A DNA stretch of 64,000 bases. Origin: Siphonodentalium dalli. Taxonomy: Eukaryota > Mollusca > Scaphopoda > Gadilida > Siphonodentaliidae. The position numbers and the translations under genes were made by a program. Below are positions 11,288 to 26,390 of the stretch, piece after piece. Positions within the stretch are counted from its first letter, which is position 1, and every line of letters begins with the position of its first letter. The notes beneath the pieces were generated by a model. That model made no database searches. It had not been told where the DNA came from and saw only the letters and a list, made by a program, of their open reading frames with translations. Location of the stretch: the NCBI GenBank assembly GCA_032622095.1, contig CP136064.1, positions 1,922,001-1,986,000 on the forward strand, given 5' to 3'.

Positions 11288-14200
11288 ATGGTGGAGTACG
11301 GTTGGATATTTTCAATTTGGCGCATGCTTCTCCATACCGCGCCATGTCAAATCTGGCCATATCCGAATCGGGTTGTCATTTACAATGACTGCAGAAAATA
11401 TATATCTTCATGTTGGAATGCAAATGTATGTTTAAATGAACAGATGTATCTCAACTTAAAGGGACATAACTAACACAGTCACCAACTTTAAGGGGTATCT
11501 GCTATAGACTGGTTACATGGTGGAGTACGGTTGGATATTTTCAATTTTGCGCATGTTTCTCCATACCGCGCCATGTCAAATCTGGCCATATCCGAATCGG
11601 GTTGTCATTTACAATGACTGCAGAAAATAAATATCTTCATGTTGGAATGCAAAGGTATGTTTAAAGGAACAGATGTATCTCAACTTAAAGGGACATAAGT
11701 AACACAGTCACCAACTTTAAGGGGTGTCTGATATAGACTGGTTCCATGGTGGAGTACGGTTGGATATTTTCAATTTGGCGCATGTTTCTCCATACCGCGC
11801 CATGTCAATTCTGGCCATATCCGAATCGGGTTGTCATTTACAATGACTACAGAAAATAAATATCTTCATGTTGGAATGCAAATGTATGTTTAAAGGAACA
11901 GATGTATCTCAACTTAAAGGGACATAAGTAACACAGTCACCAACTTTAAGGGGTGTCTGCTATAGACTGGTTCCATGGTGGAGTACGGTTGGATATTTTC
12001 AATTTGGCGCATGTTTCTCCATACCGCGCCATGTCAAATCTGGCCATATCCGAATCGGGTTGTCATTTACAATGACTACAGAAAATAAATATCTTCATGT
12101 TGGAATGCAAATGTATGTTTAAAGGAACAGATGTATCTCAACTTAAAGGGACATAAATAACACAATCACCAACTTTAAGGGGTATCTGCTATAGACTGGT
12201 TCCATGGTGGAGTACTGTTGGATATTTTCAATTTGGCGCATGTTTTTCCATACCGCGCCATGTCAAATCTGGCCATATCCGAATCGAGTTGTCATTTACA
12301 ATGACTACAGAAAATAGATATCTTCTTGTTGGAATGCAAAAGTATGTTTAAAGGAACAGATGTAACTCAACTTAAAGGGACATAAGTAACACAGTCACCA
12401 ACTTTAAGGGGTATCTGATTTAGACTGGTTCCATGGTGGAGTACGGTTGGATATTTTCAATTTGGCGCATGTTTCTCCATACCGCGCCATGTCAAATCTG
12501 GCCATATCCGAATCGGGTTGTCATTTACAATGTCTACAGAAAACAAATATCTTCATGTTGGAATGCAAATGTATGTTTAAAGGAACAGATGTATCTCAAC
12601 TTAAAGGAACATAAGTAACAGTCACCAACTTTAAGGGGTATCTGCTATAGACTGGTTCCATGGTGGAGTACTGTTGGATATTTTCAATTTGGCGCATGTT
12701 TCTCCATACCGCGCCATGTCAAATCTGGCCATATCCGAATCGGGTTGTCATTTACAATGACTGCAGAAAATATATATCTTCATGTTGGAATGCAAATGTA
12801 TGTTTAAAGGAACAGATGTATCTCAACTTAAAGGGACATAACTAACACAGTCACCAACTTTAAGGGGTATCTGCTATAGACTGGTTACATGGTGGAGTAC
12901 AGTTGGATATTTTCAATTTTGCGCATGTTTCTCCATACCGCGCCATGTCAAATCTGGCCATATCCGAATCGGGTTGTCATTTACAATGACTGCAGAAAAT
13001 AAATATCTTCATGTTGGAATGCAAAGGTAAGTTTAAAGGAACAGATGTATCTCAACTTAAAGGGACATAAGTAACACAGTCACCAACTTTAAGGGGTATC
13101 TGCTATAGACTGGTTACATGGTGGAGTACGGTTGGATATTTTTAATTTTGCGCATGTTTCTCCATACCGCGCCATGTCAAATCTGGCCATAACCGAATCG
13201 GGTTGTCATTTACAATGACTACAGAAAATAAATATCTTCATGTTGGAATGCAAATGTATGTTTAAAGGAACAGATGTATCTCAACTTAAAGGGACATAAG
13301 TAACACAGTCACCAACTTTAAGGGGTGTCTGATATAGACTGGTTCCATGGTGGAGTACGGTTGGATATTTTCAATTTGGCGCATGTTTTTCCATACCGCG
13401 CCATGTCAAATCTGGCCATATCCGAATCGGGTTGTCATTTACAATGACTGCAGAAAATATATATCTTCATGGTGGAATGCAAATGTATGTTTAAAGGAAC
13501 AGATGTATCTCAACTTAAAGGGACATAAGTAACACAGTCACCAACTTTAAGGGGTGTCTGATATAGACTGGTTCCATGGTGGAGTACGGTTGGATATTTT
13601 CTATTTGGCGCATGTTTCTCCATACCGCGCCATGTCAAATCTGGCCATATCCGAATCGGGTTGTCATTTACAATGACTACAGAAAATAAATATCTTCATG
13701 TTGGAATGCAAATGTATGTTTAAAGGAACAGATGTATCTCAACTTAAAGGGACATAAATAACACAATCACCAACTTTAAGGGGTATCTGCTATAGACTGG
13801 TTCCATGGTGGAGTACTGTTGGATATTTTCAATTTGGCGCTTGTTTTTCCATACCGCGCCATGTCAAATCTGGCCATATCCGAATCGGGTTGTCATTTAC
13901 AATGACTACAGAAAATAGATATCTTCTTGTTGGAATGCAATAGTATGTTTAAAGGAACAGATGTAACTCAACTTAAAGGGATTAAGTAACACATTCACCA
14001 ACTTTAAGGGGTATCTGATTTAGACTGGTTCCATGGTGGAGTACGGTTGGATATTTTCAATTTGGCGCATGTTTCTCCATACCGCGCCATGTCAAATCTG
14101 GCCATATCCGAATCGGGTTGTCATTTACAATGTCTACAGAAAACAAATATCTTCATGTTGGAATGCAAATGTATGTTTAAAGGAACAGATGTATCTCAAC

Positions 14201-16092
14201 TTAAAGGGACATAAGTAACACAGTCACCAACTTTAAGGGGTGTCTGATATAGACTGGTTCCATGGTGGAGTACGGTTGGATATTTTCAATTTGGCGCATG
14301 TTTTTCCATACCGCGCCATGTCAAATCTGGCCATATCCGAATCGGGTTGTCATTTACAATGACTGCAGAAAATATATATCTTCATGGTGGAATGCAAATG
14401 TATGTTTAAAGGAACAGATGTATCTCAACTTAAAGGGACATAAGTAACACAGTCACCAACTTTAAGGGGTGTCTGATATAGACTGGTTCCATGGTGGAGT
14501 ACGGTTGGATATTTTCTATTTGGCGCATGTTTCTCCATACCGCGCCATGTCAAATCTGGCCATATCCGAATCGGGTTGTCATTTACAATGACTACAGAAA
14601 ATAAATATCTTCATGTTGGAATGCAAATGTATGTTTAAAGGAACAGATGTATCTCAACTTAAAGGGACATAAGTAACACAGTCACCAACTTTAAGGGGTG
14701 TCTGCTATAGACTGGTTCCAAGGTGGAGTACGATTGGATATTTTCAATTTGGCGCATGTTTCCCCATACCGCGCCATGTCAAATCTGGCCATATCCGAAT
14801 CGGGTTGTCATTTACAATGACTACAGAAAATAAATATCTTCATGTTGGAATGCAAATGTATGTTTAAAGGAACAGATGTATCTCAACTTAAAGGGACATA
14901 AATAACACAATCACCAACTTTAAGGGGTATCTGCTATAGACTGGTTCCATGGTGGAGTACGGTTGGATATTTTCAATTTGGCGCATGTTTTTCCATACCG
15001 CGCCATGTCAAATCTGGCCATATCCGAATCGGGTTGTCATTTACAATGACTACAGAAAATAGATATCTTCTTGTTGGAATGCAAATGTATGTTTAAAGGA
15101 ACAGATGTATCTCAACTTAAAGGGACATAAGTAACACAGTCACCAACTTTAAGGGGTATCTGATTTAGACTGGTTCCATGGTGGAGTACGGTTGGATATT
15201 TTCAATTTGGCGCATGTTTCTCCATACCGCGCCATGTCAAATCTGGCCATATCCGAATCGGGTTGTCATTTACAATGTCTACAGAAAACAAATATCTTCA
15301 TGTTGGAATGCAAATGTATGTTTAAAGGAACAGATGTATCTCAACTTAAAGGGACATAAGTAACACAGTCACCAACTTTAAGGGGTATCTGCTATAGACT
15401 GGTTCCATAGTGGAGTACGGTTGGATATTTTCAATTTGGCGCATGTTTCTCCATACCGCGCCATGTCAAATCTGGCCATATCCGAATCGGGTTGTCATTT
15501 ACAATGACTACAGAAAATAAATATCTTCATGTTGGAATGCAAATGTATGTTTAAAGGAACAGATGTATCTCAACTTAAAGGGACATAAATAACACAATCA
15601 CCAACTTTAAGGGGTATCTGCTATAGACTGGTTCCATGGTGGAGTACTGTTGGATATTTTCAATTTGGCGCTTGTTTTTCCATACCGCGCCATGTCAAAT
15701 CTGGCCATATCCGAATCGGGTTGTCATTTACAATGACTACAGAAAATAGATATCTTCTTGTTGGAATGCAATAGTATGTTTAAAGGAACAGATGTAACTC
15801 AACTTAAAGGGATTAAGTAACACATTCACCAACTTTAAGGGGTATCTGATTTAGACTGGTTCCATGGTGGAGTACGGTTGGATATTTTCAATTTGGCGCA
15901 TGTTTCTCCATACCGCGCCATGTCAAATCTGGCCATATCCGAATCGGGTTGTCATTTACAATGTCTACAGAAAACAAATATCTTCATGTTGGAATGCAAA
16001 TGTATGTTTAAAGGAACAGATGTATCTCAACTTAAAGGGACATAAGTAACACAGTCACCAACTTTAAGGGGTATCTGCTATAGACTGGTTCC
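11288..16092 (+). repeat. 21-mer higher-order unit, copy B (4805 bp)
   Basis: Monomers start at 11288, 11517, 11746, 11975, 12204, 12433 (227 bp), 12660, 12889, 13118, 13347, 13576, 13805 (228), 14033, 14262, 14491, 14720, 14949, 15178, 15407, 15636 (228) and 15864. The order and the three kinds of length variant are the same as in copy A. By eye the two copies appear identical base for base in the lines compared, which is far closer than neighbouring monomers are to each other and indicates very recent amplification or, less likely, an assembly duplication. Confidence 0.92.
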
Positions 16093-17922
16093 ATGGTGGA
16101 GTACGGTTGGATATTTTCAATTTGGCGCATGCTTCTCCATACCGCGCCATGTCAAATCTGGCCATATCCGAATCGGGTTGTCATTTACAATGACTGCAGA
16201 AAATATATATCTTCATGTTGGAATGCAAATGTATGTTTAAATGAACAGATGTATCTCAACTTAAAGGGACATAACTAACACAGTCACCAACTTTAAGGGG
16301 TATCTGCTATAGACTGGTTACATGGTGGAGTACGGTTGGATATTTTCAATTTTGCGCATGTTTCTCCATACCGCGCCATGTCAAATCTGGCCATATCCGA
16401 ATCGGGTTGTCATTTACAATGACTGCAGAAAATAAATATCTTCATGTTGGAATGCAAAGGTATGTTTAAAGGAACAGATGTATCTCAACTTAAAGGGACA
16501 TAAGTAACACAGTCACCAACTTTAAGGGGTGTCTGATATAGACTGGTTCCATGGTGGAGTACGGTTGGATATTTTCAATTTGGCGCATGTTTCTCCATAC
16601 CGCGCCATGTCAATTCTGGCCATATCCGAATCGGGTTGTCATTTACAATGACTACAGAAAATAAATATCTTCATGTTGGAATGCAAATGTATGTTTAAAG
16701 GAACAGATGTATCTCAACTTAAAGGGACATAAGTAACACAGTCACCAACTTTAAGGGGTGTCTGCTATAGACTGGTTCCATGGTGGAGTACGGTTGGATA
16801 TTTTCAATTTGGCGCATGTTTCTCCATACCGCGCCATGTCAAATCTGGCCATATCCGAATCGGGTTGTCATTTACAATGACTACAGAAAATAAATATCTT
16901 CATGTTGGAATGCAAATGTATGTTTAAAGGAACAGATGTATCTCAACTTAAAGGGACATAAATAACACAATCACCAACTTTAAGGGGTATCTGCTATAGA
17001 CTGGTTCCATGGTGGAGTACTGTTGGATATTTTCAATTTGGCGCATGTTTTTCCATACCGCGCCATGTCAAATCTGGCCATATCCGAATCGAGTTGTCAT
17101 TTACAATGACTACAGAAAATAGATATCTTCTTGTTGGAATGCAAAAGTATGTTTAAAGGAACAGATGTAACTCAACTTAAAGGGACATAAGTAACACAGT
17201 CACCAACTTTAAGGGGTATCTGATTTAGACTGGTTCCATGGTGGAGTACGGTTGGATATTTTCAATTTGGCGCATGTTTCTCCATACCGCGCCATGTCAA
17301 ATCTGGCCATATCCGAATCGGGTTGTCATTTACAATGTCTACAGAAAACAAATATCTTCATGTTGGAATGCAAATGTATGTTTAAAGGAACAGATGTATC
17401 TCAACTTAAAGGAACATAAGTAACAGTCACCAACTTTAAGGGGTATCTGCTATAGACTGGTTCCATGGTGGAGTACTGTTGGATATTTTCAATTTGGCGC
17501 ATGTTTCTCCATACCGCGCCATGTCAAATCTGGCCATATCCGAATCGGGTTGTCATTTACAATGACTGCAGAAAATATATATCTTCATGTTGGAATGCAA
17601 ATGTATGTTTAAAGGAACAGATGTATCTCAACTTAAAGGGACATAACTAACACAGTCACCAACTTTAAGGGGTATCTGCTATAGACTGGTTACATGGTGG
17701 AGTACAGTTGGATATTTTCAATTTTGCGCATGTTTCTCCATACCGCGCCATGTCAAATCTGGCCATATCCGAATCGGGTTGTCATTTACAATGACTGCAG
17801 AAAATAAATATCTTCATGTTGGAATGCAAAGGTAAGTTTAAAGGAACAGATGTATCTCAACTTAAAGGGACATAAGTAACACAGTCACCAACTTTAAGGG
17901 GTATCTGCTATAGACTGGTTAC

Positions 17923-20211
17923 ATGGTGGAGTACGGTTGGATATTTTTAATTTTGCGCATGTTTCTCCATACCGCGCCATGTCAAATCTGGCCATAACCG
18001 AATCGGGTTGTCATTTACAATGACTACAGAAAATAAATATCTTCATGTTGGAATGCAAATGTATGTTTAAAGGAACAGATGTATCTCAACTTAAAGGGAC
18101 ATAAGTAACACAGTCACCAACTTTAAGGGGTGTCTGATATAGACTGGTTCCATGGTGGAGTACGGTTGGATATTTTCAATTTGGCGCATGTTTTTCCATA
18201 CCGCGCCATGTCAAATCTGGCCATATCCGAATCGGGTTGTCATTTACAATGACTGCAGAAAATATATATCTTCATGGTGGAATGCAAATGTATGTTTAAA
18301 GGAACAGATGTATCTCAACTTAAAGGGACATAAGTAACACAGTCACCAACTTTAAGGGGTGTCTGATATAGACTGGTTCCATGGTGGAGTACGGTTGGAT
18401 ATTTTCTATTTGGCGCATGTTTCTCCATACCGCGCCATGTCAAATCTGGCCATATCCGAATCGGGTTGTCATTTACAATGACTACAGAAAATAAATATCT
18501 TCATGTTGGAATGCAAATGTATGTTTAAAGGAACAGATGTATCTCAACTTAAAGGGACATAAATAACACAATCACCAACTTTAAGGGGTATCTGCTATAG
18601 ACTGGTTCCATGGTGGAGTACTGTTGGATATTTTCAATTTGGCGCTTGTTTTTCCATACCGCGCCATGTCAAATCTGGCCATATCCGAATCGGGTTGTCA
18701 TTTACAATGACTACAGAAAATAGATATCTTCTTGTTGGAATGCAATAGTATGTTTAAAGGAACAGATGTAACTCAACTTAAAGGGATTAAGTAACACATT
18801 CACCAACTTTAAGGGGTATCTGATTTAGACTGGTTCCATGGTGGAGTACGGTTGGATATTTTCAATTTGGCGCATGTTTCTCCATACCGCGCCATGTCAA
18901 ATCTGGCCATATCCGAATCGGGTTGTCATTTACAATGTCTACAGAAAACAAATATCTTCATGTTGGAATGCAAATGTATGTTTAAAGGAACAGATGTATC
19001 TCAACTTAAAGGGACATAAGTAACACAGTCACCAACTTTAAGGGGTGTCTGATATAGACTGGTTCCATGGTGGAGTACGGTTGGATATTTTCAATTTGGC
19101 GCATGTTTTTCCATACCGCGCCATGTCAAATCTGGCCATATCCGAATCGGGTTGTCATTTACAATGACTGCAGAAAATATATATCTTCATGGTGGAATGC
19201 AAATGTATGTTTAAAGGAACAGATGTATCTCAACTTAAAGGGACATAAGTAACACAGTCACCAACTTTAAGGGGTGTCTGATATAGACTGGTTCCATGGT
19301 GGAGTACGGTTGGATATTTTCTATTTGGCGCATGTTTCTCCATACCGCGCCATGTCAAATCTGGCCATATCCGAATCGGGTTGTCATTTACAATGACTAC
19401 AGAAAATAAATATCTTCATGTTGGAATGCAAATGTATGTTTAAAGGAACAGATGTATCTCAACTTAAAGGGACATAAGTAACACAGTCACCAACTTTAAG
19501 GGGTGTCTGCTATAGACTGGTTCCAAGGTGGAGTACGATTGGATATTTTCAATTTGGCGCATGTTTCCCCATACCGCGCCATGTCAAATCTGGCCATATC
19601 CGAATCGGGTTGTCATTTACAATGACTACAGAAAATAAATATCTTCATGTTGGAATGCAAATGTATGTTTAAAGGAACAGATGTATCTCAACTTAAAGGG
19701 ACATAAATAACACAATCACCAACTTTAAGGGGTATCTGCTATAGACTGGTTCCATGGTGGAGTACGGTTGGATATTTTCAATTTGGCGCATGTTTTTCCA
19801 TACCGCGCCATGTCAAATCTGGCCATATCCGAATCGGGTTGTCATTTACAATGACTACAGAAAATAGATATCTTCTTGTTGGAATGCAAATGTATGTTTA
19901 AAGGAACAGATGTATCTCAACTTAAAGGGACATAAGTAACACAGTCACCAACTTTAAGGGGTATCTGATTTAGACTGGTTCCATGGTGGAGTACGGTTGG
20001 ATATTTTCAATTTGGCGCATGTTTCTCCATACCGCGCCATGTCAAATCTGGCCATATCCGAATCGGGTTGTCATTTACAATGTCTACAGAAAACAAATAT
20101 CTTCATGTTGGAATGCAAATGTATGTTTAAAGGAACAGATGTATCTCAACTTAAAGGGACATAAGTAACACAGTCACCAACTTTAAGGGGTATCTGCTAT
20201 AGACTGGTTAC
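17923..20211 (+). repeat. Internal tandem duplication in unit C, left arm (2289 bp)
   Basis: The ten monomers starting at 17923, 18152, 18381, 18610, 18838, 19067, 19296, 19525, 19754 and 19983 are repeated immediately at 20212. The 228-bp unit at 18610 is included, so the period is 2289 and not 2290. The exact crossover point cannot be resolved inside the shared sequence around 20170-20211. Confidence 0.9.
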
Positions 20212-22500
20212 ATGGTGGAGTACGGTTGGATATTTTTAATTTTGCGCATGTTTCTCCATACCGCGCCATGTCAAATCTGGCCATAACCGAATCGGGTTGT
20301 CATTTACAATGACTACAGAAAATAAATATCTTCATGTTGGAATGCAAATGTATGTTTAAAGGAACAGATGTATCTCAACTTAAAGGGACATAAGTAACAC
20401 AGTCACCAACTTTAAGGGGTGTCTGATATAGACTGGTTCCATGGTGGAGTACGGTTGGATATTTTCAATTTGGCGCATGTTTTTCCATACCGCGCCATGT
20501 CAAATCTGGCCATATCCGAATCGGGTTGTCATTTACAATGACTGCAGAAAATATATATCTTCATGGTGGAATGCAAATGTATGTTTAAAGGAACAGATGT
20601 ATCTCAACTTAAAGGGACATAAGTAACACAGTCACCAACTTTAAGGGGTGTCTGATATAGACTGGTTCCATGGTGGAGTACGGTTGGATATTTTCTATTT
20701 GGCGCATGTTTCTCCATACCGCGCCATGTCAAATCTGGCCATATCCGAATCGGGTTGTCATTTACAATGACTACAGAAAATAAATATCTTCATGTTGGAA
20801 TGCAAATGTATGTTTAAAGGAACAGATGTATCTCAACTTAAAGGGACATAAATAACACAATCACCAACTTTAAGGGGTATCTGCTATAGACTGGTTCCAT
20901 GGTGGAGTACTGTTGGATATTTTCAATTTGGCGCTTGTTTTTCCATACCGCGCCATGTCAAATCTGGCCATATCCGAATCGGGTTGTCATTTACAATGAC
21001 TACAGAAAATAGATATCTTCTTGTTGGAATGCAATAGTATGTTTAAAGGAACAGATGTAACTCAACTTAAAGGGATTAAGTAACACATTCACCAACTTTA
21101 AGGGGTATCTGATTTAGACTGGTTCCATGGTGGAGTACGGTTGGATATTTTCAATTTGGCGCATGTTTCTCCATACCGCGCCATGTCAAATCTGGCCATA
21201 TCCGAATCGGGTTGTCATTTACAATGTCTACAGAAAACAAATATCTTCATGTTGGAATGCAAATGTATGTTTAAAGGAACAGATGTATCTCAACTTAAAG
21301 GGACATAAGTAACACAGTCACCAACTTTAAGGGGTGTCTGATATAGACTGGTTCCATGGTGGAGTACGGTTGGATATTTTCAATTTGGCGCATGTTTTTC
21401 CATACCGCGCCATGTCAAATCTGGCCATATCCGAATCGGGTTGTCATTTACAATGACTGCAGAAAATATATATCTTCATGGTGGAATGCAAATGTATGTT
21501 TAAAGGAACAGATGTATCTCAACTTAAAGGGACATAAGTAACACAGTCACCAACTTTAAGGGGTGTCTGATATAGACTGGTTCCATGGTGGAGTACGGTT
21601 GGATATTTTCTATTTGGCGCATGTTTCTCCATACCGCGCCATGTCAAATCTGGCCATATCCGAATCGGGTTGTCATTTACAATGACTACAGAAAATAAAT
21701 ATCTTCATGTTGGAATGCAAATGTATGTTTAAAGGAACAGATGTATCTCAACTTAAAGGGACATAAGTAACACAGTCACCAACTTTAAGGGGTGTCTGCT
21801 ATAGACTGGTTCCAAGGTGGAGTACGATTGGATATTTTCAATTTGGCGCATGTTTCCCCATACCGCGCCATGTCAAATCTGGCCATATCCGAATCGGGTT
21901 GTCATTTACAATGACTACAGAAAATAAATATCTTCATGTTGGAATGCAAATGTATGTTTAAAGGAACAGATGTATCTCAACTTAAAGGGACATAAATAAC
22001 ACAATCACCAACTTTAAGGGGTATCTGCTATAGACTGGTTCCATGGTGGAGTACGGTTGGATATTTTCAATTTGGCGCATGTTTTTCCATACCGCGCCAT
22101 GTCAAATCTGGCCATATCCGAATCGGGTTGTCATTTACAATGACTACAGAAAATAGATATCTTCTTGTTGGAATGCAAATGTATGTTTAAAGGAACAGAT
22201 GTATCTCAACTTAAAGGGACATAAGTAACACAGTCACCAACTTTAAGGGGTATCTGATTTAGACTGGTTCCATGGTGGAGTACGGTTGGATATTTTCAAT
22301 TTGGCGCATGTTTCTCCATACCGCGCCATGTCAAATCTGGCCATATCCGAATCGGGTTGTCATTTACAATGTCTACAGAAAACAAATATCTTCATGTTGG
22401 AATGCAAATGTATGTTTAAAGGAACAGATGTATCTCAACTTAAAGGGACATAAGTAACACAGTCACCAACTTTAAGGGGTATCTGCTATAGACTGGTTCC
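20212..22500 (+). repeat. Internal tandem duplication in unit C, right arm (2289 bp)
   Basis: Monomers start at 20212, 20441, 20670, 20899 (228 bp), 21127, 21356, 21585, 21814, 22043 and 22272 and copy the left arm at a fixed offset of 2289. I saw no difference between the arms in the lines compared, including the CCAAGGTGG/TACGATTGG unit at 21814, so the event is recent relative to the age of the monomers. Confidence 0.9.
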
Positions 22501-24102
22501 ATAGTGGAGTACGGTTGGATATTTTCAATTTGGCGCATGTTTCTCCATACCGCGCCATGTCAAATCTGGCCATATCCGAATCGGGTTGTCATTTACAATG
22601 ACTACAGAAAATAAATATCTTCATGTTGGAATGCAAATGTATGTTTAAAGGAACAGATGTATCTCAACTTAAAGGGACATAAATAACACAATCACCAACT
22701 TTAAGGGGTATCTGCTATAGACTGGTTCCATGGTGGAGTACTGTTGGATATTTTCAATTTGGCGCTTGTTTTTCCATACCGCGCCATGTCAAATCTGGCC
22801 ATATCCGAATCGGGTTGTCATTTACAATGACTACAGAAAATAGATATCTTCTTGTTGGAATGCAATAGTATGTTTAAAGGAACAGATGTAACTCAACTTA
22901 AAGGGATTAAGTAACACATTCACCAACTTTAAGGGGTATCTGATTTAGACTGGTTCCATGGTGGAGTACGGTTGGATATTTTCAATTTGGCGCATGTTTC
23001 TCCATACCGCGCCATGTCAAATCTGGCCATATCCGAATCGGGTTGTCATTTACAATGTCTACAGAAAACAAATATCTTCATGTTGGAATGCAAATGTATG
23101 TTTAAAGGAACAGATGTATCTCAACTTAAAGGGACATAAGTAACACAGTCACCAACTTTAAGGGGTATCTGCTATAGACTGGTTCCATGGTGGAGTACGG
23201 TTGGATATTTTCAATTTGGCGCATGCTTCTCCATACCGCGCCATGTCAAATCTGGCCATATCCGAATCGGGTTGTCATTTACAATGACTGCAGAAAATAT
23301 ATATCTTCATGTTGGAATGCAAATGTATGTTTAAATGAACAGATGTATCTCAACTTAAAGGGACATAACTAACACAGTCACCAACTTTAAGGGGTATCTG
23401 CTATAGACTGGTTACATGGTGGAGTACGGTTGGATATTTTCAATTTTGCGCATGTTTCTCCATACCGCGCCATGTCAAATCTGGCCATATCCGAATCGGG
23501 TTGTCATTTACAATGACTGCAGAAAATAAATATCTTCATGTTGGAATGCAAAGGTATGTTTAAAGGAACAGATGTATCTCAACTTAAAGGGACATAAGTA
23601 ACACAGTCACCAACTTTAAGGGGTGTCTGATATAGACTGGTTCCATGGTGGAGTACGGTTGGATATTTTCAATTTGGCGCATGTTTCTCCATACCGCGCC
23701 ATGTCAATTCTGGCCATATCCGAATCGGGTTGTCATTTACAATGACTACAGAAAATAAATATCTTCATGTTGGAATGCAAATGTATGTTTAAAGGAACAG
23801 ATGTATCTCAACTTAAAGGGACATAAGTAACACAGTCACCAACTTTAAGGGGTGTCTGCTATAGACTGGTTCCATGGTGGAGTACGGTTGGATATTTTCA
23901 ATTTGGCGCATGTTTCTCCATACCGCGCCATGTCAAATCTGGCCATATCCGAATCGGGTTGTCATTTACAATGACTACAGAAAATAAATATCTTCATGTT
24001 GGAATGCAAATGTATGTTTAAAGGAACAGATGTATCTCAACTTAAAGGGACATAAATAACACAATCACCAACTTTAAGGGGTATCTGCTATAGACTGGTT
24101 CC

Positions 24103-26390
24103 ATGGTGGAGTACTGTTGGATATTTTCAATTTGGCGCATGTTTTTCCATACCGCGCCATGTCAAATCTGGCCATATCCGAATCGAGTTGTCATTTACAA
24201 TGACTACAGAAAATAGATATCTTCTTGTTGGAATGCAAAAGTATGTTTAAAGGAACAGATGTAACTCAACTTAAAGGGACATAAGTAACACAGTCACCAA
24301 CTTTAAGGGGTATCTGATTTAGACTGGTTCCATGGTGGAGTACGGTTGGATATTTTCAATTTGGCGCATGTTTCTCCATACCGCGCCATGTCAAATCTGG
24401 CCATATCCGAATCGGGTTGTCATTTACAATGTCTACAGAAAACAAATATCTTCATGTTGGAATGCAAATGTATGTTTAAAGGAACAGATGTATCTCAACT
24501 TAAAGGAACATAAGTAACAGTCACCAACTTTAAGGGGTATCTGCTATAGACTGGTTCCATGGTGGAGTACTGTTGGATATTTTCAATTTGGCGCATGTTT
24601 CTCCATACCGCGCCATGTCAAATCTGGCCATATCCGAATCGGGTTGTCATTTACAATGACTGCAGAAAATATATATCTTCATGTTGGAATGCAAATGTAT
24701 GTTTAAAGGAACAGATGTATCTCAACTTAAAGGGACATAACTAACACAGTCACCAACTTTAAGGGGTATCTGCTATAGACTGGTTACATGGTGGAGTACA
24801 GTTGGATATTTTCAATTTTGCGCATGTTTCTCCATACCGCGCCATGTCAAATCTGGCCATATCCGAATCGGGTTGTCATTTACAATGACTGCAGAAAATA
24901 AATATCTTCATGTTGGAATGCAAAGGTAAGTTTAAAGGAACAGATGTATCTCAACTTAAAGGGACATAAGTAACACAGTCACCAACTTTAAGGGGTATCT
25001 GCTATAGACTGGTTACATGGTGGAGTACGGTTGGATATTTTTAATTTTGCGCATGTTTCTCCATACCGCGCCATGTCAAATCTGGCCATAACCGAATCGG
25101 GTTGTCATTTACAATGACTACAGAAAATAAATATCTTCATGTTGGAATGCAAATGTATGTTTAAAGGAACAGATGTATCTCAACTTAAAGGGACATAAGT
25201 AACACAGTCACCAACTTTAAGGGGTGTCTGATATAGACTGGTTCCATGGTGGAGTACGGTTGGATATTTTCAATTTGGCGCATGTTTTTCCATACCGCGC
25301 CATGTCAAATCTGGCCATATCCGAATCGGGTTGTCATTTACAATGACTGCAGAAAATATATATCTTCATGGTGGAATGCAAATGTATGTTTAAAGGAACA
25401 GATGTATCTCAACTTAAAGGGACATAAGTAACACAGTCACCAACTTTAAGGGGTGTCTGATATAGACTGGTTCCATGGTGGAGTACGGTTGGATATTTTC
25501 TATTTGGCGCATGTTTCTCCATACCGCGCCATGTCAAATCTGGCCATATCCGAATCGGGTTGTCATTTACAATGACTACAGAAAATAAATATCTTCATGT
25601 TGGAATGCAAATGTATGTTTAAAGGAACAGATGTATCTCAACTTAAAGGGACATAAATAACACAATCACCAACTTTAAGGGGTATCTGCTATAGACTGGT
25701 TCCATGGTGGAGTACTGTTGGATATTTTCAATTTGGCGCATGTTTTTCCATACCGCGCCATGTCAAATCTGGCCATATCCGAATCGGGTTGTCATTTACA
25801 ATGACTACAGAAAATAGATATCTTCTTGTTGGAATGCAAATGTATGTTTAAAGGAACAGATGTATCTCAACTTAAAGGGACATAAGTAACACAGTCACCA
25901 ACTTTAAGGGGTATCTGATTTAGACTGGTTCCATGGTGGAGTACGGTTGGATATTTTCAATTTGGCGCATGTTTCTCCATACCGCGCCATGTCAAATCTG
26001 GCCATATCCGAATCGGGTTGTCATTTACAATGTCTACAGAAAACAAATATCTTCATGTTGGAATGCAAATGTATGTTTAAAGGAACAGATGTATCTCAAC
26101 TTAAAGGGACATAAGTAACACAGTCACCAACTTTAAGGGGTATCTGCTATAGACTGGTTCCATGGTGGAGTACGGTTGGATATTTTCAATTTGGCGCATG
26201 TTTCTCCATACCGCGCCATGTCAAATCTGGCCATATCCGAATCGGGTTGTCATTTACAATGACTACAGAAAATAAATATCTTCATGTTGGAATGCAAATG
26301 TATGTTTAAAGGAACAGATGTATCTCAACTTAAAGGGACATAAATAACACAATCACCAACTTTAAGGGGTATCTGCTATAGACTGGTTCC
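24103..26390 (+). repeat. Internal tandem duplication in unit D, left arm (2288 bp)
   Basis: Ten monomers from the CGAGTTG/AAAAGTATG unit at 24103 to the TACTACAG/AATAAA unit at 26162 are repeated at 26391. The monomer at 25704 replaces the 228-bp unit expected here: it keeps TACTGTTGG and ATAGATA but has GCATGTTTTTCC, AAATG and the full GGGACATAAG. The period of 2288 reflects one 227-bp member. Confidence 0.88.

Larger units (their letters stand above)
16093..23186 (+). repeat. Expanded higher-order unit C, 31 monomers (7094 bp)
   Basis: This unit follows copies A and B for 18 monomers, to the one at 19983. The next monomer, at 20212, is not the expected CCATAGTGG type but the TTTTTAATTTTGCGC/CATAACC type already used at 17923. 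The following ten monomers repeat 17923-20211, after which the expected CCATAGTGG unit appears at 22501 and the block finishes as in A. The length equals 4805 plus 2289. Confidence 0.92.
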
